Of a stretch of 64,000 bases of DNA, positions 1 to 12,652 are shown in pieces. Source of the DNA: Rhyacophila brunnea (taxonomy: Eukaryota > Arthropoda > Insecta > Trichoptera > Rhyacophilidae); assembly GCA_022495005.1 (NCBI GenBank), contig JAGYXB010001606.1, forward strand, positions 472,788 through 536,787, in the 5' to 3' direction. Within the stretch, counting starts at the first letter, position 1; every line of letters starts with the position of its first letter. Under the pieces are notes generated by a model that was not told where the DNA came from, searched no databases, and was given only the letters and a program-made list of their open reading frames with translations. Made by a program: the position numbers and the translations under genes.

Positions 1-1505
1 TTAGGACGTTCCTAATGAAAATTCGAATGAAATTTATCTGATATAGTCTGTGAATATACTAGGTGGTAAAAGAAAATCATATTGTGTTCATAATTATCGA
101 TCAATTGAAACACACATTTGGTTTTTTAAATAAATTAAAAAAATGAGCGTACAATTTTAATATTATTGACGGTTAAATGCGATCCCGCGTTTGATAAAGC
201 CTGATATCGAGTATGAAAAATGCGAAATTGTTCCAAAGCCTCCGTCGAGAGCCTTTTGATCTTAAAAGACGTTTTGTTTGAGTTCAAAATGGGCTCCGAT
301 CCGCGAGAAGAAAAACTCGATTTTCGATGAAATTTTCCACCCGACGTGAAAATAGGACATTCCAGCGTTCAACTATGAAATATGGAAAACTGAGGAAGCA
401 GGAATATATTGAAATCAGGACGCTCCATGCAGTAAATTTGAATTTTATTTAAGTTTTTTATGCTTTTGACAGTTCATATTTTCCATGTAACAAAATTCGA
501 CCCGTCAAATATCATACAATCATAAATAAATATGCCATAATTGTATGGTGAAGAAAAATTGCTGTATAAATATTTTTCAAAAATAGCTTATATTAAAATA
601 TAATCATAATAAATATTATATTAGACGTATACCTACGTATATACTATTATATTAAAGAATCGAATTAAAGAATATTCTTAAACCTAGTCTATTCTTCATT
701 CCGTAAAAATTAATCAAAATCTTTTTTGTTTAAATATACTTACATACAATATTATCTAATAAAAAATATTTTGTTGTTTTATGTATTTTATAATTATAAT
801 ATTTTATCTTAAATATTTTTAAACATTTTATAAAGAATTACATGTTATTGGAGAATAAGCGAGTAGGTTATAATTTAAATTAAATATATTAAAAAGTTCA
901 AGTAGCTACGTTAAAACTAAAATTTTTGAATCTGTGAATCGTCGATGCGAACCCGAAGCTTGAAAAAGTGCATAATATTATGTCATGTCAATAGATTATA
1001 ATAATGGCTAACAACTCTTCCTTATAAAAACTTTAATTAGTATTATAACCAAAACTCTGTAGAGACATATGTGAATTGTTTATGATAATACAGTGAACTT
1101 AATAATCTAAACGTATGTCGATGCATTAATTTATTGTATTCCAATACTGAATATCCAACATTAGTGGGTAATATTTGCAACAATTTTTAATTGTTATCAT
1201 GCTACTAATACTCGAGTCGATTTATTATTTATACATAATTATAATGATTAATAAATATCGAAAAATATTTAAACAATTTTTCATTTAAAAATGTTATAAA
1301 AACGGAGTTATGATTTAACACTCACTTATTATTTTTGGTTATTTTTTAATAATGCCGCGTCAGTGGGTTATCGCATTAAATGGTATGCAACCAATGAGCT
1401 TAATTTATCAGGTTTTCCCAAACTGAAGGTGGGTGGTTAATGTACCCACTATTTTCGTTCGTGAGCACATCTCCGTTACCGCAGCGGAAAAATCAAACAT
1501 TATTG
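1..1505. other. AT-rich, no gene seen
   Basis: No repeat or gene recognised. A slightly GC-richer patch at about 175-400 contains only ORFs of fewer than 30 codons in the frames I read, and I could not link it to any family. Confidence 0.4.
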
Positions 1506-1510
1506 GTTTT

Positions 1511-1625
1511 TACTCTGAGGGTGAACCTATAATAGGTTGAGCAAGTGGCTAATATGATTTCGCGTGAAAATAAAAAAAAATCTGTTAATAAAATCTCCAC
1601 TCTGTGGAGGTTCATGATACTCTTA
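1511..1625 (+). repeat. SINE family C fragment (body only)
   Basis: The stretch with GTTGAGCAAGTGGCTAATAT, then an A-rich run, then CTCTGTGGAGG matches the body of the better copy at 25772-26010, and in inverse orientation 53835-53995. The tRNA-like head is missing, so this is a 5'-truncated copy. Identification rests on within-window similarity only. Confidence 0.5.
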
Positions 1626-2284
1626 GGTTAGGGTCATAAATTTTCTCGGATATTCTTGTGAGATTATTTTAATGAGACATAGTTTTAATATATTTCCATA
1701 AAAATGAGTTTAACTTGGGGTCCTTTTCATCTATGTAAAATCGAACATGGGTGAAATTGACATTATTCAAAATAAAAATAAAATAATTTACTATATCAGT
1801 AAAATATATTAATAGTCATCTGTCGTATTCTGTCATAGGATGTTTCCAATAAATTTACAGTAGCACTTTACACCGCGCTTAATTTAAGAAGATAAAACAT
1901 ATCCCACCGTATCTAAAAGTCGATATTTAAAAAAAAACCTGCACATGAAAAACTACTTGAAATGACCTCCAGACGTCATTCCTTATAATAGTATCATAGA
2001 TCTCATAACTACCTACATTCCACTAGATATTATTTTTTATATAGTAAGAAAATCAAGTAGCAGGTATATATAATATATCTAGAGGTCATTAAGAGTTATC
2101 TCTATCATATTCAATTTTTCGTAGCTTTACAGTTTTCATGAGAATATTAGATCGATGCCGCTTTTAATTGAAAATAAAAAATGAAAAAGGGAGAGATATT
2201 ACTGATATAGCGCTATAAAATACAAATATATACCTACAAACATTGATTAGTGCATTGATTAATGTTTGAATATACATCGTTTGA
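1626..2284. other. AT-rich, no gene seen
   Basis: Only short A/T runs and no recognisable repeat. Confidence 0.35.
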
Positions 2285-2530
2285 AGATCCAGCAGGAATT
2301 AAACCTGCGTCTCTCGGGGCTCGCGCCCACGCGCATTGACCAAAATGCTATAGGCATCTTATCTAATTACAACTAATGGTCCACTCTGAAGTGCTTTCTA
2401 AATTGAGTTACCATTAGCAATCGGCTTTTGTATTTTAAATCAAAGTAGGTATTAATTATCTTAATTACGAACCGACGTCACGGACTTGCCAATAACTTAA
2501 TTAACAATTTTTTTTATTCAACGAATAATA
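2285..2530 (-). repeat. tRNA-derived SINE, family A
   Basis: Read on the minus strand this has a 5' head (a form of GGCAAGTCCG...CGATTGCTAATGG), a tRNA-like block with a B-box-like GGTTTAATTCC (complement of 2295-2305) and a degenerate A box. The plus-strand end at 2507-2530 is a piece of the family's TTATTCGTTGAATAAA tail in the same orientation. Other copies are at 10623, 22851, 34331, 34600, 55775, 59490 and 62535. The polymerase III promoter role is inferred from the boxes. Confidence 0.55.
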
Positions 2531-2765
2531 GTAAAAAAAATAGTTGATTAATGTTTGAGTAGGAAGTCGGGAATATATTTTATATTACACTGACAACACC
2601 ATTGAGATGGCAACTTCGACAGCGTGCCTGCTCATTGAACGACGCTTTTATCAAAATAGTCAGATCCAAGTAACAGATATATTTTATTGAGTTAATAAAA
2701 TCCAAATTACTTGTTCAATTAAACATGATAATATACTAATATGCTGCATTTTACCAATATATTAA

Positions 2766-2871
2766 CACAATGCTTACGGGCCCTTTTAATTAATTTTGTA
2801 ATTAACGTGTTAATTTGCATTTGAAAAGTAATTAGCAAAAACACAATTTTGTGCGGCCCGTAAGCATTGGG
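2766..2871. mobile_element. 106-bp MITE flanked by TTAA
   Basis: The ends are CACAATGCTTACGGGCC and, reverse-complemented, CCCAATGCTTACGGGCC, a 17-bp terminal inverted repeat with one mismatch. TTAA sits directly outside both ends (2762-2765 and 2872-2875). TTAA duplication is characteristic of piggyBac-type transposases, so this is probably a non-autonomous element moved by one. It has no coding capacity. Confidence 0.7.
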
Positions 2872-2875
2872 TTAA

Positions 2876-3820
2876 GCAGCAGAAAGAAACTCTTCTGGAA
2901 GTAAAATCTTCAGTCAAATACAAATAGGCGAGTTTCGAGAAAAAATATTGTTTAATATTATTATATTGATAGTTAACGAGCCTTGCAGTTTGTGTTGTGT
3001 TATTTATATTATTACATTATAAATATTGAACTATGTGTTTTTAGGTTGTCCCGCTTTTTGCTACTAAGTCCCGATTTTTTTTATTTCACATGGTAAAAAT
3101 CCCGATTTTGTAAAATATTTTTTTGGCAATGCTGGCCAAGACCCAGATTATAATAATATGTGTAGTGATGACGATGAATAAATTTACTCACTTAATAAGA
3201 GTGAAGACAAAAAATATGTGAAGAGAAAACAAAGTCCAAGCTTTTAAGTTGTTAGGCGTATTTTTCCAATATTTCAAATTGATAATAGGCAATAAATAAT
3301 CTATCGCACGGCTGAAAGCTCATTTTTACGTTGCCCTAAAGCTTTAAAGCAGGCGTTAACTTTGCATTATCGCAGTCCCCCTTTTTACACCTTGAATACA
3401 TTTATTTATACTCTCGAAAGATACAGTATTGACAATCTCTCGCCGCTATCAATTCTTTTGTGTTATATTTTTTTTCATACACTTTACAACCTGAACTTAG
3501 CGCGGAGATAAGAATAGGCCTTGAAAGAAGTTCGCCATGGCGTGCATAAAAAAATAACCCTAAGATTTTTATCGCGGAGATTTACGCGGCGCTAAATGGT
3601 TTTCTTAACAAACGTCGGCCGGCGAGTGTTCGTGATTCTCATAATTTATGGATTTCGATAACGCCGTGTACATATAGAAAAAGTGCGTTCAGATTTGCGT
3701 AAACTACAACGGATAGAATATAGGTTTTTCAAAAGATTTGGACTATACCCAGAGAGAACCTTATAAACTTTTAGATTGTGATGGCGTATTTTGTAGGGTT
3801 TATATGAGATTCAATAATAA
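2876..3820. other. No gene seen
   Basis: Mixed AT-rich sequence with GC-richer patches at about 3300-3380 and 3490-3640. No exon or repeat could be assigned. Confidence 0.3.
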
Positions 3821-3824
3821 TTCA

Positions 3825-4345
3825 TCCTCTTCTTATTGTGCCATCCTCTAGCAAAGGTCGGCCACCATCAATACGATCTTAGATTTGTCGTTTGCTACCC
3901 GGAACAGTTCAGTGGAGCTGCATTAAGCCACGAAATGCGGCACCATCAACTGCTATGCTTACCATTGATTTTGTTCTTAAATGAATGCTGTACTTTTGTC
4001 CTCTCATAATGTAGCCGAGGTACTATAGTTTCTTGGTTTGTATACAATGCAGAACTTCTCAGTTCTTCCTTATTCGATTGAGAGCTTCAATATATTTTGT
4101 CACCCGGTCAGTGAAAGGAATTTTGAGGATGCATTTATACAGCCACATGTCGAAAGCTTCAAGTCTCTGTGACATATATTGGTTTAGCGTCGATACTTCC
4201 ATGCCATAAAAAAATGAGAGAACATAACAACGTACCATATGCCGTATCAGATTGCTAAGGAAGCGTCTTGATAAAGGTACTTCTTGCGATCTCAATAATT
4301 CTTGTTTTTATTTTCTGAGACTGGTCCCATTTCTCATTGATATCC
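3825..4345 (-). pseudogene. RTE-like LINE reverse transcriptase C-terminus, copy 1 (broken)
   Basis: The minus-strand translation contains MVRCYVLSFFYGMEVSTLN and LEAFDMWLYKCILKI, the post-reverse-transcriptase region of RTE-like LINE polyproteins. An upstream piece with RIIEIARSTF lies in another frame, so there is a frameshift near 4255. Further frameshifts or stops break the part below 4060. The end near 3825 aligns with the 3' end of the copy at 47812-48222. Only the last part of the protein remains, as expected from 5' truncation in target-primed reverse transcription. Confidence 0.75.
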
Positions 4346-5344
4346 TTAGTAAAATTATTATCCTGTACGTTGATAAATTTAAAGACGGAAACTATAAACA
4401 AGAGACGTCCTATTTTGACGTTTTCTTTAATCTGCATAAGTATGACATATGTACCTAATATTTTATTATTATATTATGCTAACAATCATGATATGGAAAC
4501 AAAAATCAGAAGACGAATACAGAGATATTAACCAACAACACAAACAATACAAACATATACCCCTCCAATCCGACATACTTTGTACCACACTCAGATCTTT
4601 ATGAAGCGTACAAGGTCCTACATTTGGATGTGAAGCATCAGTATTTTTATGCTTGGAAATGTCTCAGCAACAGATACCCAAGACTGAGTTCACCATTTAA
4701 TCAAAGGTGCTTTAACTGAGTTTACAGAGACGAAGAAGCAAACGGTGAGTTTACAAAAATACAAGATTCTAATTAATTAATAAATATATAATACAAGAAA
4801 AAAGCCAAAACAATAAAGACATATTATAAAACTATGTGAAGAGAACTAACAAGTGCTATTTCGGTACCAGTATACATTTAAATCAAAATTGTTATGTCAG
4901 AACATAAAAATCAAAAAATACAAAATACTGGTGAGGTTAGTCCTCTCAAATGGAACAGAATGTTCGGTCATCGGCAACAAGTCTGAAAACGATGTTCTGA
5001 ATTTCTAACGAAAGATCATGAAAACGATATTGGAGCAAATAATAGAGTTGGTGTGTGGCGCGTACGTCACAACTGCGAGGAATTTGAGGAATATTTAAAT
5101 ATTAACTATGAGTCTCGAAATCATGTTATGGAGTAATTATAATTTAAATTTTGATATTCCTTCTAAAATCAGGCACAATGATAATTTCTCCGTACTTTAT
5201 GTGCATGTTCTATTGTCGGATGACCTTGATTTTTTTTCTAGAGTACATGACGTATATATAATAATATAGACACTCTAAATACCGAAATTATCGACTTAGC
5301 AACTTTTGGCAGCAACCCCATGATTTTTTAGCATTGCAATCAAT
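4346..5344. other. No gene seen
   Basis: No recognisable coding or repeat sequence. Short ORFs at 4252-4531 overlap the LINE remnant or are shadows of it. Confidence 0.3.
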
Positions 5345-5540
5345 ATATCGTCACTGTTCTGGCAGAAGACACTAATTCGAAAAATTACATATTGAGTTAG
5401 TTATACCAAAATGTTCCTTATTTCAAACTTTACCGTCTGGAAACCTTCTTAATAAGTAAACAGTCTTTATTTTAAAGTCATCCTTTTTACGATAACTTAA
5501 TAAACTCACATGACCATTTTAACAACTTCAAAGTCAAATT
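5345..5540 (+). mobile_element. ATATCGTC-end MITE, copy 1 (right end lost)
   Basis: It starts with ATATCGTCACTGTTCTGGCA and follows the 271-bp copy at 49487-49757 closely until about 5540. There similarity stops before the right terminal repeat. Confidence 0.65.
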
Positions 5541-6550
5541 TAATACAATATTTATAATATTAATACTATCGACTGAAGGTACTTGATGGAATTTGAATTT
5601 AATTTCTAACGGATGTAATTTTTATACTATTCCATTTGTGTCGTTTTTTGCGACCCGGGTTTCACATTTCGGCATCTTCATACACTATGTATACTCACCA
5701 AAGGGAAAATATACACTGACAACAAATACAATAATTAAGTCTTATTTATATAACAAATTAATACAACAAACTAGGTTAAAACTTTATCACCTACCTATTA
5801 AGTCAACAATCACAATATAAGAAAAAATATATAACAAAGGATGCCAGGTCTCACCCCGAACTGTTTCGCCACAAATGATGATAATTACAAATATTATTAA
5901 ATAAAAATGTTCACATAACCAGTTTTAAAAGCGTAATTACGATATAGATTATTACAATAATAAATTAACAGTAGTGGAGATGTTAATTATAATACAGACT
6001 TAAAATTATCCTGCTTTTGGATTCCCAAACATTTAATTTCTACACGTGGCCCCGGAAAAAGCGTTCCGGCATATCGCAGTGGGTCGTGAAACGATCCGCC
6101 CGGTCAATAATTGATGAGTCCCTTAGGGTCCGATGCGAGAATTGGCCCTATCACTTATGCATGATATAATCGCTAGGCGTTATGGAAAATGGGCCGGATG
6201 GCCACTAAACTGTCGTTAGTTGTCTGTCTGTACAACCCGGGAATTTAAAGATGGACTATCTCATAATATTGAAATTGTTTGTATATAAAACATTATACTG
6301 TAGTTACGTAAACTATGATTTAATATTTATTTAAAAAAAATCGGTGCATTTAAGTACTTGTGATAACCTATATTCTTCTAGATTACAAACTCAGGAAAAG
6401 GGGCCGCTTATTGGAGAGCCGTTGGTTTATTTCTATACACTTTAACTTAAATTAATTACTAAATCATATAATTATTTCTCGTTGTTTTTATTTTTAAAGT
6501 AACAACGGTCATTCAGACATTTCATCGTTTGTTTACGTAAGGAATTGCAA
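5541..6550. other. No gene; GC-richer patch at 6045-6240
   Basis: The patch is much less AT-rich than its surroundings and has no open frame or repeat match that I can see. It could be a conserved non-coding element. The 75-aa ORF at 5593-5820 has no recognisable feature. Confidence 0.25.
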
Positions 6551-6712
6551 ATGGCCGATGATAGTAAATTCAAAGGAACAATTCTACTGTCAAACGTGCG
6601 TTTGTGTACAATTGACCGATTCGCAGCTAACTTCATACTGTTACGCAATTTCGTAACGGTGTGCGCGCGCAGCTCTCAATTTCACTGTCTACCAAACACC
6701 CCAAAAGTATAA
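6551..6712 (+). CDS. Possible small ORF, 53 codons
   Basis: This frame opens with ATGGCCGATGAT in the good animal start context gcaaATGG and stays open for 53 codons in a GC-richer segment, ending at a TAA. The predicted peptide begins MADDSKFKG and includes a hydrophobic stretch (FAANFILLRNFVTV). I recognise no family. It could be a first exon, a small peptide gene or chance. Confidence 0.18.
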   Translation: MADDSKFKGTILLSNVRLCTIDRFAANFILLRNFVTVCARSSQFHCLPNTPKV

Positions 6713-7511
6713 CTTCAAAAAATTGAGAATGTAGCATTCTTTATTCAACATACATAATTCTACTTGCATCACACCTAATCACGTCGAAAATATATAATTA
6801 TGGGTCTGAGATGTTTATCCAATTTAGTTGCGTAATATCGGCAACCAATTTTTTGGATTTTGAATCAACGTACCATTAAAATATGTGGTGTTAAATAAAG
6901 AATGCATGGTGCAGAATAAAAGTTTATTTAAAAACTTGCAGTTTTCTATATTGAACAAAGTGTGATTACAAAATACTTTTAGAAATTATTCATAATAATG
7001 CCTTTGAATTTATTTATTATAGTATAAAACTTGACTTAAGACTTGATTGATTCTGATAAATTATTTGTATGCAACGTCTTATTAAATATTTCTTTATCAG
7101 AAAACCCTAAAATCGATATCAAAGGCTTTCATTAGTTCTCAATATATTATGTATATCCCATAATACTAAGTACATTTAAAGTAGTTTATATTTTTTTCAA
7201 TAATTGATAATGATTTTATAATCTATAGTACACTATCTGAAGTACCCGACTTTGCGAAGTTGCTTCATTGATCGATATACATTTAAGCTTACTTAACAAA
7301 ACAATAATAATTATTACATTGTGCAATATTAATATATTTGTATCTAGACATACAATGTGTCAAAATGTAAATAATTCTGACAGTTAAGTCAAACAAAAGA
7401 ATATCAAATTAAAATCGAATCCAAAATATGCAAAATTTATCTTGTGTTCTGTCGTGAAAATTCAAAATTTGAATTGGCAGGAAAAGTAATTTGAACAAAC
7501 AAGCATTGTAT
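6713..7511. other. AT-rich, no gene seen
   Basis: Nothing recognisable. Confidence 0.35.
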
Positions 7512-7974
7512 TTTACCACGTTTTTATTAGCTCGTATTCTTGTTTATCCAGTACATATTTTTTCTTGTTTGTCCAAGATTTGTATTTGACGATTAAAGAT
7601 TTCTAACTAACTTCCCTAGCTAGACATTTGAAATTTTTAGAATATATCAGAACACGACGACAATGCATTCTTTCAATACTTTTATTCATTTTTAACCAGA
7701 ATTGGGTTAATTTTCAGTTAATTCTTTTTGTATGTAAAGTTATTATTGTTGGTTGCTAAGGGGGTCCTAGCAACTAAATTATTAATATATACGTGCGTTA
7801 CTATGGAAATCAATGTGAAATGTCAAAATTGACATTTCAGTATTCTATATTTATTCAGTATTTATATCAAGTACAACAAAAAGTTTTTATTAATACATAG
7901 ACTTGTCACTTTATATGATTCAACAGAAAATTTTAAATCATGGTATATAAAAAGTTCTTTTTATCTTGTAATTA
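7512..7974 (-). repeat. CCACG-end repeat, copy 1
   Basis: One of four copies of a repeat of about 430-510 bp (others at 38179, 44509 and 50419, all in the opposite orientation). One end has TACCACGTTTTTATTAG; the other has an A/T-rich shared stretch like CTTTTTATCTTGTAATTA. Internally it carries the hairpin-prone TTGCTAAGGGGGTCCTAGCAA and a TGACATTTCA-containing inverted pair. No ORF, so non-autonomous. Confidence 0.6.
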
Positions 7975-9666
7975 TTTCATTAGAAGACACTTACTTTCTC
8001 AAAGTAGGAAAATAATATCAAACAAACATGATGTTTTACTTTTATATGCATATATTAATTTTTTGATTTAAAAAAATCCTGCATTTAGTTCATGAGTGAT
8101 TTTTGATCATTAATTTTATCTGGTTTCATTTAGAATCAGAATCATAAATATCAAAAATAAAAACAATTTCAAAATCTTTTATTTAATACAAAAAAATAAA
8201 TAAATTATAATTAAACATCGTTTCATACAGCATGCTAACGTATTTATTTCATTGTATACGTTTTAAAATTCTACAACTAGGTCAAAACGACCCCGTGTTT
8301 TCCATAACAAAGTTGTCCCAAGCAAAAAGGGATAGTCCCAAATTCTGGAAGGTTTTGATAGAATAGGATAACCCTAAGCATCCAATTATTAAGCCCCGAC
8401 GCCTCTTTCTCTCTCTCTGACGAGTTTTCCGGTCAGTAAAACTTTTAACCAAAGTCAAAAAGGTAAGGTCTAGATCAACACATTTACGTGAGATTGGCGT
8501 GGATATAAACATCATTAACCAGAATCAAATATACTCTAAACAAAAATGAACAGCTTAATTACAGACAATTCTGTTTCCTGGTGGTAAAAAGTAACAAAAC
8601 AATTTAGTTCTGGATGAATAATTTAAATTTAAAATTTTTAAATTGTAAATGAAGCAATTTATTGTTTCGTAGGTAATTGTAAATAAGTAAATAGAAATAA
8701 ATGTAATAAAAATATAAATATACTTATATCGAAAGTTGTATTGAACTGTTTTACATTATTTTAGACTTTCATGGTTGCTTATTATCGTATTAATTTTTAT
8801 GTTGTCACCAGGGAACTCAGAAATAATGGGAACTGAAATACATAACGGGTAAGGCGATAGCAGGCAACTGACTCGAGTAAGGAAGAATCTGTTTTAAACT
8901 TACACACGTGTCAAGAATACGTTTTACGTCGAATACTGAAAACTGCTCTCGGTTTATGAATTTACGCTCATTTAATGTTGGTGTATTACACGCACTATTG
9001 CACGTGCATAATGCGTGCTTCATTTTCGTAGGACACTCATACATTCAAAAGCCTGCTTCAACATGCGGCGTATTGAATATAGCCTATCGGTATTCTATTT
9101 ATTATCTGTTCTGTGGTTGTCACCGTTAAATCTTTCTACCTTTTATCTTGACGTTTTAGGCTAGTATTATTTTTAAATCTTTTGAGAAACGCCTCTATAG
9201 CGACTAACTATCCAGATAAATAACTGCATTTATCTGAAACATTAAGACGTATCCATGGATAGTAGCATTTTACAATTAATTGAATTTGAAACCTTGTTTA
9301 TTGTGGCTATAAACAAAATACCGATTGTGGCAGTAAATTAAGTTACATAACGTATTTTATGAATGAAAATAACATCACATAAATAGATAAACTTGACGAG
9401 TTGCAGTCAAGACGAGTTTGTATGTGAGACCGAGTTTAATGATACACTAGAAAACTTAAAATTTTGTATCTAAAAATCGAGTAGTTTTTTTACATAAATT
9501 TAATAGATACGAACATAATATCTAAAAATCGTCATATTATTTTTTAAATTATTTTCATCTGGTAATACTGACTTATTTTGTATACATACGGACAAATTAC
9601 GAAACAGTATAATATTAGTTTTTGTCGATTTTTATTTACCATACTATAGATGATGCCTGGCAGTAT
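7975..9666. other. No gene seen
   Basis: ORFs of 73-77 codons at 8282-8515 and 8817-9129 occur on both strands of somewhat GC-richer sequence. None shows a recognisable domain, and they overlap antisense, so I do not call them. Confidence 0.3.
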
Positions 9667-10497
9667 GAATGTCATGCTCAGCGTCTGTCAAATGGAGCTT
9701 TTGTTCTATTTTCAAAGCATGATCCTGGACATACCTTAAACGTTATAGATAATCTATTTATGTAATTTTGAAGCCTAATTATCCTTTATATTTATTTCAA
9801 ACAACGCGCGTGTTTGAACATGTACCTAACCGATTTTTTTTAAACGGTACATGTTCAAATACGCGCGTTAACATCATTTTAGTTTGTCAATTTATGGCTA
9901 CGGCCGTATGTTGTAGCTTAACCACTGGGAAATGCCAAAAGAAATGACGTATTTCAAAAAAACACTACCTTATTCTTAGGTCAATAATTGTTATAAAGCA
10001 ATCATTATTCGTAAGATGTTTATCACACTTGAATGTTCAAAAACATAGCTTATAATGAGTGTCTTTAGATTTATCTTCAAATATGTTAATCTTGCCCATT
10101 TTTTGAATAGTAAAATGCCTAATTCTTATCAAATTTGGGATCACAGAGATTATCAATATAATTTTTTATTGTAAATATTTCACTATAATAATGTCTATAT
10201 AAATTATACTGATGGTTTTATAAATGCGTTTAAAAATTAATAAATGTAAACACCACTGCACATTTATGTACTGAAATATGACTATATTCTAAAACATTAG
10301 AGAGAAAGGTTTAAAATAATACTATTTTATGTAATAAAAATACTTTATGCAGTCATCAAATGTTTAAAATAAATATGAAGGATAACAAGGCTTAAAAATT
10401 ATATAAATAGATTATCTACAACGTTTAAGGTATTCCAGGATCATGCTTTGAAAATAGAAAAAAACTCAATTTTGACCCACGCTGAGCACGTCAGCCC
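9667..10497. mobile_element. TTAA foldback family, copy 1 (left arm shortened)
   Basis: About 130 bp of left arm (GTCATGCTCAGCGTCTGTCA onward) joins directly to the family's centre, where GTGTTTGAACATGTACC at 9811-9827 faces GGTACATGTTCAAATACGCG. The complete right arm follows. Compared with the full copy at 45685-47043, roughly 500 bp of left arm is missing. The flanking tetranucleotide is no longer a clear TTAA. Confidence 0.7.
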
Positions 10498-10622
10498 TTA
10501 TCTAAAATACACCGAAGTTGTAATCATTTGACTGATATACGTATATGATTTATTTTAAAGTATTCAATTGTTAGCCATAAATTTACATCAAATAAATAAT
10601 GCATATTTATAATTAACCACTT
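10498..10622. other. Short spacer
   Basis: Nothing recognisable between the foldback and the next SINE. Confidence 0.3.
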
Positions 10623-10880
10623 GTTTTATTCGGCGAATAATATACAAAAACCGATAGCCAACATTATTTACATAATTTGATAAGCATTCCGTATAAGAAC
10701 CACTAGTTAAAATTGTTGTAATTGAGTAGGATGCTCGTAGTTTAATTCGAAAAGCACACTGGCGTGAATCCAGCAATTACACGCTGTATAATGTCATAAT
10801 TTTTATTCTAAAATGGTTTATTTTCTAGTGAGTATATGCATGAGATGTTATCAAATTATGCATGTTAAATATTTATATTA
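10623..10880 (+). repeat. tRNA-derived SINE, family A
   Basis: It carries the family head (ACCGATAGCCAACATTATTT), the conserved GTAATTGAGTAGGATGC lead-in, an A-box-like region at about 10738-10757 and the family tail TTTTCTAGTGAGTATATGCA. The B box is degraded. Confidence 0.5.
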
Positions 10881-11368
10881 TTTTGATTTTTTACGCATAT
10901 AATTTGACATACTTTTAGAATAAGGTTTGCAAATGCAAGCTCTAGGGAGTAAATTTTACCATAGCTTTGAATGACATCCAACATTCGTCAGTACATTCTA
11001 TTATGTGTATATAACTTATGTGGTTGAAGGAAAAGCTAATATATTAAAAAAAAATGTATTTTATTTTCCGTCAATTTTAACAGATCTCAAAATCTTCAAT
11101 GTCACTTAGGAAAAAAATGAATCAAAACACGTCGATCGATCAAACTGATTAATACCACACAATTTCCTGTTGTAAAGTATTTAGCCCAGATGTCGTAAGT
11201 AGAAAGGTACATGTCAGTTTCCTTTTACCGGATATTGGCCCGTCAAGTTGTCACTTCCTGCCCTACACTTAGAAATATGGCCTTAGACGTTTCATCATTC
11301 AAAGGTAGCACAGGGAATACCGGGAAAACTCGTTTGATATATAATGTAAAAATGAATTTATTTTATAC
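10881..11368. other. No gene seen
   Basis: AT-rich sequence left of the mariner with no assignable feature. Confidence 0.35.
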
Positions 11369-11370
11369 TA

Positions 11371-12650
11371 CGAGGGTGGGTCAATAAGTCCTTAGAAAAG
11401 CCGACAGGTGGCGCGACTAGTACTGTAAGCGGTTTGTTTTCATGCAGCGGCACTACCGATTCAGTATGCTGCGAAGTTTCAATCAGATTGGTCGGGTTGT
11501 TGTGTGTTTCTCGTACATTTAAAAAAAAAATGGAAAAATGGAGAAAATTGAGTTTAGAGCTGTTATTAAACATTTTAATATAAAAAGGTTAACAGCAAAG
11601 GAAATAAAAAATGAGTTGGATTTAGTTCACGGCATATCTGTTCCTTCACTTGCAACTATTTATAACTGGTTAAATGAATTTAAACGTGGTCGTACATCAA
11701 CAAAGGATGAACCACGCTCAGGACGTCCTGTAGAGGTGACTACACCAAAAATGATCAATAAAATCCACGATATGGTGTTAAGTGACCGAAGATTAAAGTT
11801 GAGTGAGATAATTGAGGTTACAGGATCTCAAAAGGTAGCGTCATTTCTATTTTACATGACAAATTGGGCATGAAAAAAATTTCTGCAAGATGGGTGCCGC
11901 GTTTGCTCACAGTCGACAATAAACGCAATAGGGTGGTGGCCTCTAAAGCCCTGTTGTCGCTCATGCAACGCATCCGGATGAATTTTTTCGTCGCTTTGTG
12001 ACTGTAGATGAAACATGGATACACCACTATACTCCCGAGACGAAAAAACAGTCAAAGCAGTGGATTGCGAAGGCAAACCATGTCCAAAGAAGGCGAAAAC
12101 CGTGAAATCAGCTGGTAAGGTTATGGCTACTGTATTTTGGGATGCACGTGAAATTATTTTCGTTGACTATTTGGAAAAAGGAAAAACAATAACAGGGGAT
12201 TATTATGCATCTTTATTGGACCAGCTAAAAAACAAAATTGAAGAAAAAACGGCCTCATTTAAACAGGAAAAAAATCCTCTTTCATCAGGACAATGCCCGT
12301 GTTCACACATGTTTACGATCAATGGCTAAAATTGAAGAATTGAAGTTCGAAATTGGTCGACCACCCACCGTATTCGCCAGATTTAGCCCCCAGTGACTTT
12401 TTCCTTTCCCAAACTTAAAAAAATGGCTAAGTGGACAACGTTTTTTTTCAAATGAAGAAGTCATCGATCGGACAAATGCTTATTTTGAGGACCTTCCGAA
12501 AACTTATTTTTCTGACGGTTTAAAAAAAATTGAGAAACGTCTAACCAAGTGTATTGACCTCCAAGGAGATTATGTTGAGAAATAAAAAAAAAATACAAAA
12601 ATAAAAACTGTTTTAATGCTTTTTTCTTAGGAATTATTGACCCACCCTCA
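11371..12650 (+). mobile_element. mariner element, full length, inactive
   Basis: The 1280-bp element is bounded by TA on both sides (11369-11370 and 12651-12652). Its terminal inverted repeats run CGAGGGTGGGTCAATAAGTC and, from the right, TGAGGGTGGGTCAATAATTC. It contains one transposase gene in the usual position with about 165 bp of 5' and 65 bp of 3' untranslated sequence. Length, target and ends fit the mariner branch of IS630/Tc1/mariner. Multiple frame breaks make it non-autonomous. Confidence 0.93.
11538..12585 (+). pseudogene. mariner transposase pseudogene
   Basis: The first 111 codons encode the N-terminal DNA-binding part (helix-turn-helix regions, with SGRPVEVTTPKM linking them). 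A frameshift follows near 11835. Later parts lie in other frames: WVPRLLTVDNKRNRV, VTVDETWIHHY, then AKTVKSAGKVMATVFWDA in the 12015-12329 frame, then QDNARVHTCL, then PPYSPDLAPSDFF. The codons for all three catalytic aspartates remain: 12007-12009, 12289-12291 and 12395-12397. Their spacing agrees with a DD34D transposase except for a one-base shift between the second and third. The stop is at 12583-12585. At least four frame changes make it nonfunctional. Confidence 0.93.
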
Positions 12651-12652
12651 TA

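Noticed and set aside
8282..9129. Overlapping ORFs of 73-77 codons on both strands
   Set aside because: No domain, mutual overlap and no supporting signals.
11358..12076. Minus-strand ORFs over the mariner
   Set aside because: Complement of the transposase pseudogene.
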